Assembly: GCF_030010625.1 (NCBI RefSeq)
Contig: NZ_JASCXN010000006.1
Span: forward strand, 1 to 64,000
Origin: Streptomyces sp. CC208A
GTDB taxonomy: Bacteria > Actinomycetota > Actinomycetes > Streptomycetales > Streptomycetaceae
Direction of reading: 5' to 3'
DNA length: 64,000 bases
Each line of letters opens with the position of its first letter. Position 1 is the first letter of the stretch. The notes below the pieces were generated by a model. The model was not told the DNA's origin, did no database searches, and worked only from the letters and a program-made list of their open reading frames with translations. The position numbers were made by a program, and so were the translations under genes. This document shows positions 43,310 through 51,757 of this stretch, piece after piece.

Positions 43310-44740
43310 CTACGCCACCGGCGCCGGATTCACCGCCTCGGCGGGCTCCACCGTCTCGGCGGCCTTCTCCACGCCGGGCGCGGGGGCCTCGGCTCGCTTG
43401 CGGGCGGCGGTCATCCACGCGTACACGAGGACGCCGGCGAAGAGGAAGAGAACGCCCTGGTAGACGGCGGCGTAGCCGGAACCGGCGACGAGCCAGAGGG
43501 AGAAGCCGAAGGCGGTGAGGGCGAGGAGGAGGTCGCGGGCGAGCCGGGAGCGCTGGACCCGGTCCGCCTGCCCGGAGAGCAGGAAGTGGATCTGGGCGGC
43601 GGCGGAGAGCAGATAGGGGACGGTGGCGGTGAAGGTGGTGACGAGGACGAGGATCTCGAAGACGCCGCCGGACCCGGCCGTGTAGTTGTACACGGTCAGC
43701 AGCGAGGCGAGGGCGACGGTCACCACGACGCCGGCGGTGGGCACCCCGCGCCGCTTCACGGTGAAGACCTGCGGGAAGAGGCCGTCGCGGGCGGCGGCGT
43801 ACGGGGTCTGGGCGCTGAGCAGGGTCCAGCCGTTGAGGGCGCCGAGCATGGAGACCAGGGCCGTGCAGGCGACGGCGGTGCCGCCCCAGGTGCCGCCGAA
43901 CATCAGGTTGACGGAGTCGGCGAAGGGGGCGCTGGAGCCGACGAGTCGGTCGTGCGGGACGGTGCCGAGGACGGAGACCATGGTGAGCAGGTAGAGCGCG
44001 GCGGCGGCGAGGGTGCCGAGGACGGTGGCGCGGCCGACGTTGCGGCGCGGGTCGCGGACCTCGCCGGCGCTGACGGCGGCGGACTCGACGCCGAGGTAGC
44101 TGAAGAGCAGGATCGCGGCGGAGGCGGAGACCGCGCCGAGGGCGCTCCCGCCGTCGGCGCGGAAGGGGCCGAGGTTGGCGCTGTCGAAGAAGAAGAACCC
44201 GCCGGCGGCGACGAGCAGCAGCGGGACGAACTTGAGCACGGTGGCGACGACCTGGACGGCGCCGACGTACCGGGTGCCCGCGAGGTTGGCGGCGGCCGGC
44301 AGCCACTGGAGGGCCAGGGCGGCGGCGATGGTGGCGGCCTTCGACTCGTGGACGGGCACGAGGACGTCGAGGTAGCCGACGGCGGCGACGGCGAGGGCGG
44401 CGTTGGAGACCCAGGCGGTGGCCCAGTACGACCAGGCGGAGAGGAAGCCGGCGAAGTCGCCGAAGGCGGCGCGGGCGTAGACGTACGGGCCGCCGGTGAC
44501 CGGGTGGCGGCGGGCGAGCCGGCCGAAGACCAGGGCGAGGGCGAGGGCGCCGAGGGTGAGGACGCCGAAGGCGACCAGGCTGATGGTGCCGTAGGGGGCG
44601 ACGGAGGCGGGCAGGAGGAAGATGCCTCCGCCGATGATGTTGCCCATGACCAGGGCGGTCGCGATCGGCAGTCCGAAGCGGCGGACGTGCCGTCGGCCGG
44701 TGTCGCTGTCGCTCCGGGTGGGGGTGGGGGCCGTGCTCAT
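43310..44740 (-). CDS. APC-family amino acid permease
   Basis: This 476-residue inner-membrane transporter has about twelve hydrophobic segments. The first helix contains the family substrate-binding G-N-I-I-G-G-G-I-F, and helix 6 reads L-F-S-Y-L-G-V-E-S-A-A-V. The look is of the basic amino acid/polyamine antiporter subgroup (AdiC-like). ATG at 44740 starts a short hydrophilic N-terminus. The hydrophilic C-terminus carries Ala/Glu/Pro repeats (E-K-A-A-E-T-V-E-P-A-E-A). Substrate not determinable. Confidence 0.92.
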   Translation of the reverse strand: MSTAPTPTRSDSDTGRRHVRRFGLPIATALVMGNIIGGGIFLLPASVAPYGTISLVAFGVLTLGALALALVFGRLARRHPVTGGPYVYARAAFGDFAGFLSAWSYWATAWVSNAALAVAAVGYLDVLVPVHESKAATIAAALALQWLPAAANLAGTRYVGAVQVVATVLKFVPLLLVAAGGFFFFDSANLGPFRADGGSALGAVSASAAILLFSYLGVESAAVSAGEVRDPRRNVGRATVLGTLAAAALYLLTMVSVLGTVPHDRLVGSSAPFADSVNLMFGGTWGGTAVACTALVSMLGALNGWTLLSAQTPYAAARDGLFPQVFTVKRRGVPTAGVVVTVALASLLTVYNYTAGSGGVFEILVLVTTFTATVPYLLSAAAQIHFLLSGQADRVQRSRLARDLLLALTAFGFSLWLVAGSGYAAVYQGVLFLFAGVLVYAWMTAARKRAEAPAPGVEKAAETVEPAEAVNPAPVA

Positions 44741-44850
44741 GGGGTGGTGCGCCTTCCGTCGTACAGAACCGGCCCATCGTGAGGGAATGCCGAACACCCG
44801 TACAAATCAGCGGTTTTCGTCCGCGCGACCGGCCCATCGACCGGAAGAAT

Positions 44851-47022
44851 TCATTCCACCTCGGTGGTGGACGAGGGAATCTCCGGTGTGTCCGTGGGCG
44901 GTTCCAGCGGCACCTGCGGGCCGTCGGCCTCGCGCAGCCAGCGCCGCAGCACCCGGTGCACCCGCTCGGCGCCCACCAGCTCCTCCCCCTCCGCGACCGG
45001 CGGCGACAGCTCCGGCGGCGACAGCAGGAAGGGGTGCGCCTGCTCGCCGCCCAGGCCGCCGTGCGAGCCGATCTGCTCCTCGAAGGCGTGCACGGTGCCG
45101 GTCACCGGGTCGTACATGGAGTTGACCATCACGTCGGCGACGTGCGGGAAGCCGTCGGTGCGCCGGACCGCGCCGGCCGCGCCCCGGCCGAAGACCGCCA
45201 GCGGCCCGTCGTCGGCCAGCTCCGCCACCGGCACCTCCACCCCGTCGCCCGCCAGCACCACCGAACCGTGCTCGGCGCTCGCCACCAGCAGGAAACCGAT
45301 CCCCGGGTGCTGGGCGAGGGTCCGCAGCAGCGCCGGGTGGCGCCGGTCGATCTCCTCCTTCGTCATCCGGTGCGGCACGTCGGGGAAGGAGACCAGGGCC
45401 AGGTTCCCCGAGGCGAGGACGACCGGCTCGGAGGGCCGGGCGGGCAGCTCGCGCTCCGTCTCCTCCTCGCCCGTCTCCACCGGCCGGTGCAGGGCGCTGC
45501 GCAGCGCGTCCCTGGCGGCGTCCCTGGCCTCCGCGCCGCTGGGCGTCCGGCCGACCCGGCGCGGCACCGGCAGCCCGCACCCCGCCCGCACCAGGTCCTT
45601 CAGCGTCAGCCCGTACGCCCCCGCGAAGGTCTCCCCCGGGCTCTGCCCGTGGTCGGAGAGGAGCACGATCCGGTACGGCCGCGGGGCGTGCTCGGCGACC
45701 CGGGCGATCAGGCCGACGGCACGGTCGAGGCGGCGCAGCACCTGGTCCGTGTCGCGGCCCCGCGGCCCGGAGTGGTGAGCGACCTCGTCGTACGCCACCA
45801 GGTCCGCGTAGACGGCGGTACGGCCCGCGAGCATGTCGCCCATCACCGCCGCGACCACCACGTCCCGTTCGACGACCGTCGCGAAGGCGCGCACGAAGGG
45901 GTACGTGCCGCCGCGCCGGATCCGGGGCGTCTCGCGGCGCAGCCGGGCCCGGGTCGCCTGGGCCACCTCGCGGACGACCTCGCCGGCGAAGGAGCCCGCG
46001 GTACGGACCGCGTTGGCCGGGTCGGAGAAGTACGCGAAGTAGCCGGCCCGCGAGCGGTTCCGCCGGCCGCGCCGGGCCGCCGCCGTCAGCACCAGCGCCA
46101 CCTGGTCGGCGCCGCCGCTGAACAGGTTGCCCCGGGAGGCGCCGTCGAGGCTGAGGAGCCCGCCGTCGCCGGTGCGGCGCACCGCCCTGCGCTGGAGCTC
46201 GACCGCGCTCGCCGGCCGGTTCGACACCATGACGCGGCCGGTGTCCTTCTCGTACCAGCGGAAGGCCGGCACGTCCTCGTTGCTGCCGTGCAGGATGCCG
46301 AGCTGGCTGGCGCCGGTCTGGCTCGACCAGTCCGTGCGCCACGGGGTGAGCCGGTGGCCGGCGTCGAGCCAGCCCGCCACCGTCGGCATCAGGCCGTCGG
46401 CGACGGCCGCCCGCAGCACCTCGTGGCCGACGCCGTCGAGCTGGAGGAAGACCGTGCCGGGCGCGGGCGCGGACCGCGGGTCGCGGGGGCGGGTGCGGCC
46501 GGTCAGCCGGTAGAGCCGGCGGCGGTACGCGTCGTCGTCCCGCACGGCGAGCGCGGTGGAGGTCGCGGAGGCCACCGCGGACATCACGGCCGCGACCACG
46601 ACCGCCGTCTCCGGCTCTGCCGCCCCGCGCCCGTCCGGGACCAGCCGGAGCGCGACCAGCAGCAGCGAACCGTTGAGGAAGAACACGAGCAGGCCGAGCA
46701 CGAGCGCCGGGACGAGCAGCAGCGCGCGGACGACGAGCGGCCAGACGAGGGCGGTCAGCAGACCGAAGGCACCGGCGGCCCAGGCGGCGGTCAGAGCCGT
46801 ACGGGTGAGGCTGTCGCCGTCGGCGGACTGCAGCTGGAAGTCCGGGAGCAGGCCGGCGAGGGCGAGCAGGGTGACGGTCGACACGGCCCACACGGTGAGG
46901 ACGCGTACGGCGGTGCGGCCGGTGCTGCGCCAGCGCCCGTCGCGCCTTGCCTTGTCGCGCCCTGACCCCTCGCCCACGCCACCTCCACCCGAACGTCCCC
47001 TCACCCTGACATACCTCCCCAC
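44851..47022 (-). CDS. Membrane-anchored alkaline-phosphatase-superfamily phosphodiesterase
   Basis: This 723-residue protein has about four membrane helices in its first 170 residues (a phage-holin-like 4-TM arrangement) and then a type I phosphodiesterase/sulfatase-like domain (about 190-690). Metal-binding elements are F-L-Q-L-D-G-V-G-H near 193, the T-D-W-S-S-Q-T-G-A-S-Q nucleophile region near 229, D-E-V-A-H-H near 412, S-D-H-G-Q-S near 454, and H-G-G-L-G-G-E-Q near 663. The domain probably sits outside the cell and hydrolyses a phosphodiester in the envelope. The start is uncertain within the first 30 residues. Confidence 0.88.
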   Translation of the reverse strand: MGRYVRVRGRSGGGGVGEGSGRDKARRDGRWRSTGRTAVRVLTVWAVSTVTLLALAGLLPDFQLQSADGDSLTRTALTAAWAAGAFGLLTALVWPLVVRALLLVPALVLGLLVFFLNGSLLLVALRLVPDGRGAAEPETAVVVAAVMSAVASATSTALAVRDDDAYRRRLYRLTGRTRPRDPRSAPAPGTVFLQLDGVGHEVLRAAVADGLMPTVAGWLDAGHRLTPWRTDWSSQTGASQLGILHGSNEDVPAFRWYEKDTGRVMVSNRPASAVELQRRAVRRTGDGGLLSLDGASRGNLFSGGADQVALVLTAAARRGRRNRSRAGYFAYFSDPANAVRTAGSFAGEVVREVAQATRARLRRETPRIRRGGTYPFVRAFATVVERDVVVAAVMGDMLAGRTAVYADLVAYDEVAHHSGPRGRDTDQVLRRLDRAVGLIARVAEHAPRPYRIVLLSDHGQSPGETFAGAYGLTLKDLVRAGCGLPVPRRVGRTPSGAEARDAARDALRSALHRPVETGEEETERELPARPSEPVVLASGNLALVSFPDVPHRMTKEEIDRRHPALLRTLAQHPGIGFLLVASAEHGSVVLAGDGVEVPVAELADDGPLAVFGRGAAGAVRRTDGFPHVADVMVNSMYDPVTGTVHAFEEQIGSHGGLGGEQAHPFLLSPPELSPPVAEGEELVGAERVHRVLRRWLREADGPQVPLEPPTDTPEIPSSTTEVE

Positions 47023-47063
47023 GCGGGACGTACCGCACCCGTGTGGGCAGGCGTTCCGCTGGG

Positions 47064-47100
47064 GCTGGGGGTCCCCCCTGGACGTAGTCCTTGGGGGAGG
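47064..47100. repeat. Intergenic palindromic mini-element
   Basis: GGGGGTCCCCCCTGGAC is followed after GTA by GTCCTTGGGGGAGG. GGAC pairs with GTCC and CCCCC with GGGGG across a small internal bulge. Its outer bases (GGGGG and GGGGGAGG) match those of the element inside fdhD, suggesting the same repeat class. Confidence 0.65.
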
Positions 47101-47146
47101 GTGGGCGCAGCCCGCAGCGGGGGGCGGGGACGTGGCCCCGGGGGGG

Positions 47147-47551
47147 TTACGTCCCGTCGTAGCCCGCGGTGGGCATGGAGAGGCGGCGGTGGACCGCCGC
47201 TTTCGCGGCGGAGTCGTACGCCGGGTCCGCCGCCTCCGCCGTCTCCACCCGCACCCCCCTCCGCTCGCACTCCGCCCGGAAGCCCGGGACCGACGTCAGC
47301 GCGCGGGCGAGGACGTGTTCGTTCGCGGCGACGAAGAGGTCGACCTCGCCGGCCTCGACGTCCGCCCAGAGTTCGGCGTGGTCGGGGCGGACGCCGTAGA
47401 AGAGGAGTTCGCGGGCGACGACGTAACCCCGTTCGACGGCCCAGCGGGCGCACGCCGCGTGCTGGCCGCGGGTGTCGACGAGGAAGGGGGTGGAGTCGAG
47501 TTCTTCGAGCGGGGTGAGGCTGGCGATCGCCGCGACCCGGACGTCGTTCAT
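47147..47551 (-). CDS. Small resolvase-N-terminus-like hypothetical protein
   Basis: This 134-residue protein has a compact alpha/beta fold. The pattern V-D-T-R-G-Q-H-A-A-C-A-R-W-A-V-E-R-G-Y-V-V-A-R-E recalls the N-terminal segment of serine recombinases, but the catalytic serine and the DNA-binding domain are absent. Such short relatives are common in Streptomyces and have no known recombination activity. ATG at 47551 is natural. Confidence 0.78.
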   Translation of the reverse strand: MNDVRVAAIASLTPLEELDSTPFLVDTRGQHAACARWAVERGYVVARELLFYGVRPDHAELWADVEAGEVDLFVAANEHVLARALTSVPGFRAECERRGVRVETAEAADPAYDSAAKAAVHRRLSMPTAGYDGT

Positions 47552-47648
47552 GGGCCGACCCTACTGCCCGGCGGAGCCGCACGGGAGGCCCGCCGGGCCT
47601 CTACTCTCGTGAGGGAGAGCGGGCGGACGGCGGAAGGGCGGCGGGCCG

Positions 47649-48422
47649 GTGGAGGTCACCTGGTGGGGGCACGCGACCTGCACGGTCGAGGACTCCGGGG
47701 TGCGGTTCCTCACGGACCCCCTGTTCGCCCGGCGCCTCGCGCATCTGCGCCGCCGACGTGGCGCCCCGCCACCGCCGGAGGCGGCCGTCGCGGAGGCGGT
47801 CCTCGTCTCGCACCTGCACTCCGACCACCTGCACCTGCCGTCGCTCGCGCGGCTGGCGCCGGGGACCCTGGTCCTCGTGCCGCGCGGCGCGCCCGACGCC
47901 GTGCCGGGGCTGCGCCGGCTCGCGGCGCGGGGGCTGCGGCTCACGGAGGTGGCGGCCGGTGACGAGGTGTCGGTGGAGGGCGTGACGGTACGGGCCGTAC
48001 CGGCGCTCCACGACGGCCGGCGGCTGCCGTTCGGGCCGCACCGCTCCCCCGCGCTCGGGTACGTCGTCGAGGGCGGGGCGCGGACGTACTTCGCCGGGGA
48101 CACCGGGCTGTTCGCGGAGATGGCGGAGGAGGTCGGGCCCGTGGACGTGGCGCTGCTGCCGGTGGGCGGCTGGGGTCCGTACCTGGGGCAGGGACATCTG
48201 GACGCGGCGCGGGCGGCCGAGGCGCTGGCCGCGCTGTCCCCGGCGGCGGCGGTGCCGGTGCACTACGGGACGTACTGGCCGATCGGTCTGGACGGGGTGC
48301 GGCCGCACGAGTTCCACGCGCCGGGGGACGAGTTCGTCCGGCAGGCGGCCCGGCTGGCGCCGAAGGTGGCGGTCCACCGGCTCGGGCACGGCGAGCGGGT
48401 GCGCCCGGAGGTCGCCCGGTGA
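47649..48422 (+). CDS. MBL-fold metal-dependent hydrolase (UlaG-like)
   Basis: This 257-residue metallo-beta-lactamase-fold hydrolase has metal ligands in H-L-H-S-D-H-L-H (about residues 57-64), the Asp in F-A-G-D-T-G near 155, and H in V-P-V-H-Y-G-T near 207. The opening W-W-G-H-A-T is typical of the UlaG/YtnP-like group. The substrate is unknown. GTG at 47649 is used. It overlaps the following DedA-like gene by 4 nt, so the two are co-expressed. Confidence 0.9.
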   Translation: MEVTWWGHATCTVEDSGVRFLTDPLFARRLAHLRRRRGAPPPPEAAVAEAVLVSHLHSDHLHLPSLARLAPGTLVLVPRGAPDAVPGLRRLAARGLRLTEVAAGDEVSVEGVTVRAVPALHDGRRLPFGPHRSPALGYVVEGGARTYFAGDTGLFAEMAEEVGPVDVALLPVGGWGPYLGQGHLDAARAAEALAALSPAAAVPVHYGTYWPIGLDGVRPHEFHAPGDEFVRQAARLAPKVAVHRLGHGERVRPEVAR

Positions 48423-49072
48423 CAAGTGGACTGCTCGCCGTCGTGCAGGAGCTTCCGCCGGAGTCGACGCAGCAGGCGGTCGGCTATCCGTCGCTCTTCC
48501 TCCTGGTGGCGCTGGGCGCGCTGGTGCCGGTGGTGCCGACGGGGGCGATCGTCAGCTCGGCGTCCGTGGTCGCCTTCCACCAATCGTCTCCCTTCCCGCT
48601 CCTCGTCGTCTTCCTGCTGGCCTCGGCCGCCGCCTTCGTCGGCGACCTGGCGCTGTACTGGCTGGGGCAGCGCGGGGTCCGTTCCCGCAACGGCTCCCGC
48701 TGGCTGGCCGCGCTGCGCGGCCGGGTGACGCCGGAGCGGCTCGCCCACGCGCAGGAGCGCCTCGACAGCCACCAGGTGCCGGTGCTCGTGCTGTCCCGGC
48801 TCGTGCCGGCCGGGCGGATCCCGGTGATGCTGGCGTGCCTGCTGGCCCGGATGCCGCTGCGCCGGTTCGCGCGGGGCGACGCGGCGGCCTGTCTGGCGTG
48901 GGCGGCGACGTACCAGCTGATCGGCGTCCTGGGCGGTTCGCTCTTCCCCGAGCCCTGGCAGGGCGTGGTGGCGGCGGTGGGTCTGACGCTGCTGATCGGC
49001 GCGGTCCCCGCGGTGTGGCGGCGGCTCCGGGGCGGCGGCGACCGGGAGGCGCTACGGCACGAGGACGCGTGA
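48419..49072 (+). CDS. DedA-family membrane protein
   Basis: This 217-residue membrane protein of the DedA/VTT group (putative lipid scramblase or proton-coupled lipid transporter) has about five hydrophobic segments. The conserved G-D-L-A-L-Y-W-L-G-Q-R near residue 78 and S-R-L-V-P-A-G-R-I-P-V-M-L near 122 contain the characteristic Arg/Pro re-entrant features. It is translationally coupled to the MBL-fold gene upstream. Its 3' end overlaps by 21 nt that of the convergent hydrolase. Confidence 0.88.
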   Translation: MTSGLLAVVQELPPESTQQAVGYPSLFLLVALGALVPVVPTGAIVSSASVVAFHQSSPFPLLVVFLLASAAAFVGDLALYWLGQRGVRSRNGSRWLAALRGRVTPERLAHAQERLDSHQVPVLVLSRLVPAGRIPVMLACLLARMPLRRFARGDAAACLAWAATYQLIGVLGGSLFPEPWQGVVAAVGLTLLIGAVPAVWRRLRGGGDREALRHEDA

Positions 49073-50092
49073 GCCGCCGACGGGGAGGTCCCACAGGTCC
49101 TCGCGGGGCAGCCCGGCGCGTTCCCAGGCGGCGCGGACGCGGGTGAGGGGTTCGAGGACGGGTTCGGTGGAGAGGACGAAGGTGGCCCAGTGCATGGGGG
49201 CCATCCGGCGGGCGCCCAGGTCCTGGTGGGCGCGGACCGCCTCCTCCGGGTCGGTGTGGACGTCGCGGAGCCACCAGCGCGGCTCGTAGGCGCCGATGGG
49301 GAGGAGCGCCAGGTCGATGCCGGGGTGGCGGCGGCCGATCTCGGCGAACCAGTGGCCGTAACCCGTGTCCCCGGCGAAGTACAGCCGCCGTCCGGTGGGG
49401 TCGGTGAGCACCCAGCCGCCCCACAGGGAGCGGCAGGTGTCCAGGAGGGTCCGCTTGGACCAGTGGTGGGCGGGGACGAAGTCGAAGCGGACGCCGCCGA
49501 GTTCGGCCGCCTCCCACCAGTCGAGCTCGGTGACGCGGGTGAAGCCGCGGCGGAGGAACCAGCGGCCGAGGCCGGCGGGGACGAGGACGGGGGTGGTGCG
49601 CGGGAGCCGCCGGAGGGTGGGGGCGTCGAGGTGGTCGAAGTGGTTGTGGCTGATGACGACCGCGTCGACCGGCGGCAGGTCCTCCCAGCGGACGCCGACC
49701 GGGGTGAGCCTGGCCGGGGTGCCGAGGATGCGGCGGGACCAGACGGGGTCGGTGAGGACGGTGAGGCCGCCGAGGCGCAGGATCCAGCTGGCGTGCCCGG
49801 CCCAGGTGACGGCGACGGTGCCGGGCCCGGCGGGCGGCAGCGGGCCGGGCTCGAAGGGCAGCAGCGGGATGTCCCGCAGGCCCTCGGGCCGGGGGCGTAC
49901 GGCGCCTTCGCGGGCGAGCCGGGCGAGGGCGCGGACGCCGGGCAGGGGCGCGGTGAGCCGGTCGGCGAAGCTGCGGGGCCAGTCCGGGCGCAGCCGGCCG
50001 AGCGGCTGGAGCACGGAGGTGGGGACCGCGTCGGAGGCGGCGCGGGGCGGGGCCTCGGCGGCCGGGGCGGGGCGGGCCGTCCGTTCGGTCAT
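49052..50092 (-). CDS. MBL-fold hydrolase (NAPE-PLD-like)
   Basis: This 346-residue hydrolase of the RomA/NAPE-PLD-type metallo-beta-lactamase group has the metal site H-N-H-F-D-H near residue 150 and later ligands in P-A-H-H-W-S, A-G-D-T-G-Y-G near 245, and M-H-W-A-T-F near 300. W-A-G-H-A-S-W opens the domain. Relatives cleave phospholipid-like phosphodiesters. ATG at 50092 overlaps the stop of the upstream PLP-fold gene, so they form an operon. Confidence 0.9.
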   Translation of the reverse strand: MTERTARPAPAAEAPPRAASDAVPTSVLQPLGRLRPDWPRSFADRLTAPLPGVRALARLAREGAVRPRPEGLRDIPLLPFEPGPLPPAGPGTVAVTWAGHASWILRLGGLTVLTDPVWSRRILGTPARLTPVGVRWEDLPPVDAVVISHNHFDHLDAPTLRRLPRTTPVLVPAGLGRWFLRRGFTRVTELDWWEAAELGGVRFDFVPAHHWSKRTLLDTCRSLWGGWVLTDPTGRRLYFAGDTGYGHWFAEIGRRHPGIDLALLPIGAYEPRWWLRDVHTDPEEAVRAHQDLGARRMAPMHWATFVLSTEPVLEPLTRVRAAWERAGLPREDLWDLPVGGSRVLVP

Positions 50093-51366
50093 CTGCGGGC
50101 TCCGTTCTGTGCGGCGGGGTCGGCCGGTGGCCGGGCCAGGTCCTCCAGGGCGGCGGCCAGTCCGGCCAGGGCCCGTAGCGCCTGGGGCAGTCGCTCGGGT
50201 TCGCGGGCGGCGAGGGTCTCGGCGCGTTCGGGCGGGGTGGTGCCGAGCAGCGGCCCGGTGTCGAGGCGGACGCGGAGCGCGCCGAGTTCGTCGCCGAAGC
50301 GGTGACCGCCGGGGACGGGCCGGCCGAGGCGGGCGGTGAGGTGCTGCTCCAGTTCCAGGGAGTCGGTGACGCCGTGGGCGGCGAGTCCGGGGCGGAGCGG
50401 CCCGAGGTCGGCGTAGAGGTGCCGGCCGGCCTGCGGGGGCCGGGCGAGGGCGCCGGCGGCGAGGACGGTGCGGTGCGCGGCGGCGGCGAGCCTGCCGTGG
50501 ACGACGGCGGCGCGCCGGGCCGGTACGGAGACGTCCTCGGGTTCGTCGAGGGCGTGGGCGACGGCGGGGGCGACCGGGGCGGGCAGTACGGCTCCGAGGG
50601 CGGTGAGCACGTCGAGGGCGCGGGCGCGGGGGTCGCCGTAGCGGTCGGCGCGGTCCGGTCCTGTGGGCGGGAAGCGGGCGACGGCGCAGGGCCAGGAGGC
50701 GGGGACGAGTCCGCCGCCGGCGAGGTCGGCGAGGACGGTGACGTCGTCGGGGCACATCTCGGCGGGGCTGAGGAGGACGGCGTCCTGGGGGTGGTGGAGA
50801 GTGTCGCGCCAGGTCTCGTCGCTGATGACGTGGAGCCCTTCGGCGACAGCGGCCTCGCAGGCCTCGCGGACGAGTTCGGGCGGGGCGACGGTGGCGGTGG
50901 GGTCGTCGGCGACGGAGAGGAGCAGGACGCGCGGGTCGCCGCCCTCGGCGCGGACCCGGCGGACGGTCTCCAGGAGGGCGTACGGGTCGGGGACGCCACC
51001 GGCCTCGGCGGTGGTGGGCACGTGGTAGGCGGGCCGGCCGAGGAGCCGGATCTGCGGGGTCCACCAGGCGGGGCAGGGCCGGGGCAGTAGCACGTCGCCG
51101 CCGTGGGCGGCGAGGAGGGCGAGGAGCAGGGCGGGGGCGCCGGGGGCGGCGAGGGCGTCCTCGGCGTGGCCGCGCAGGCCGCGGCGCCACCAGTAGCCGG
51201 CGGCCGCCTCGCGCAGGACGGGGCCGCCGCCGGGCGGCTCGGGGTCGGTCCGTCCGGCGGCGCTCGCGAGGAGGGCGGCGAGCGCCGGGGGGACGGGCCG
51301 GCCGCTCGCGGGCGCGGGAGGTCCGTAGCGCACCGGGCCGCGGCCTTCCGGAGCCGTCTCCCGCAT
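50089..51366 (-). CDS. PLP fold type I aminotransferase-like protein without lysine
   Basis: This 425-residue protein has the overall pattern of aspartate-aminotransferase-fold proteins: V-I-S-D-E-T-W-R-D near residue 197, where D normally binds the PLP ring nitrogen, and a C-terminal small domain. The stretch where S-x-x-K should carry the cofactor lysine reads L-A-D-L-A-G-G-G-L-V-P-A-S-W. I find no lysine anywhere from the chosen ATG (51366, after AGGAGG) to the stop, so no internal aldimine can form. It may bind a ligand, regulate, or be decaying. It is coupled to the NAPE-PLD-like hydrolase. Confidence 0.82.
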   Translation of the reverse strand: MRETAPEGRGPVRYGPPAPASGRPVPPALAALLASAAGRTDPEPPGGGPVLREAAAGYWWRRGLRGHAEDALAAPGAPALLLALLAAHGGDVLLPRPCPAWWTPQIRLLGRPAYHVPTTAEAGGVPDPYALLETVRRVRAEGGDPRVLLLSVADDPTATVAPPELVREACEAAVAEGLHVISDETWRDTLHHPQDAVLLSPAEMCPDDVTVLADLAGGGLVPASWPCAVARFPPTGPDRADRYGDPRARALDVLTALGAVLPAPVAPAVAHALDEPEDVSVPARRAAVVHGRLAAAAHRTVLAAGALARPPQAGRHLYADLGPLRPGLAAHGVTDSLELEQHLTARLGRPVPGGHRFGDELGALRVRLDTGPLLGTTPPERAETLAAREPERLPQALRALAGLAAALEDLARPPADPAAQNGARR

Positions 51367-51565
51367 GTCCCGTACCTCCTGAGCGCGCGGGGCGCCGGGC
51401 ACGGCGTCCCCGTGCCCTTTATACGAAGGTTCACCCGTTTCCGCCCGTTCAGGCGGCGGTGATCGGGTGACGAGAAGGCGGCGGGGGCGGCCCGGTTCCC
51501 CCACAGTCCGGGCCGCCCCCGCGATGCGCGTCCCCCGTCACGCGCCTCCCCCGCACGGAAAGATA

Positions 51566-51580
51566 TAGAAGTCACTTCTA
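51566..51580. promoter_or_regulatory. TAGAAGT-C-ACTTCTA palindrome in divergent intergenic region
   Basis: A perfect 7-bp inverted repeat around one base lies in the only AT-rich part of the 391-nt gap between the PLP-fold gene (leftward) and the methyltransferase (rightward), about 180-200 nt from each start. The rest of the gap holds a plausible promoter for the methyltransferase (TACCGT near 51717) and nothing coding. Confidence 0.45.
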
Positions 51581-51757
51581 GAAACCAACTCCAATCCCTG
51601 CCCACTCGGTACGACCCGACCGGATCCCCCACCCAACTCCCCTGTATCCCCGGGGAGTCGGCGAACCCCTCTCGTCCATATCCCAAGACGCCCGTCTCAT
51701 TATTCAGCGCTTGGCCCTACCGTGGAGCCACACACCCACACCGAGGGAGTCGATTCC

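Noticed and set aside
40650..44837. 1395-codon minus-strand frame
   Set aside because: Only the part from 42500 to 40650 has real protein character; the rest is antisense or out of frame to the permease gene.
47147..47551. Active serine recombinase
   Set aside because: Only a short N-terminal-like pattern is present; the catalytic serine and DNA-binding domain are missing.
49052..51366. Biosynthetic gene cluster built from the hydrolase, PLP-fold protein and methyltransferase
   Set aside because: There is no core synthase, carrier protein or peptide precursor, and the methyltransferase is divergent with its own promoter region.
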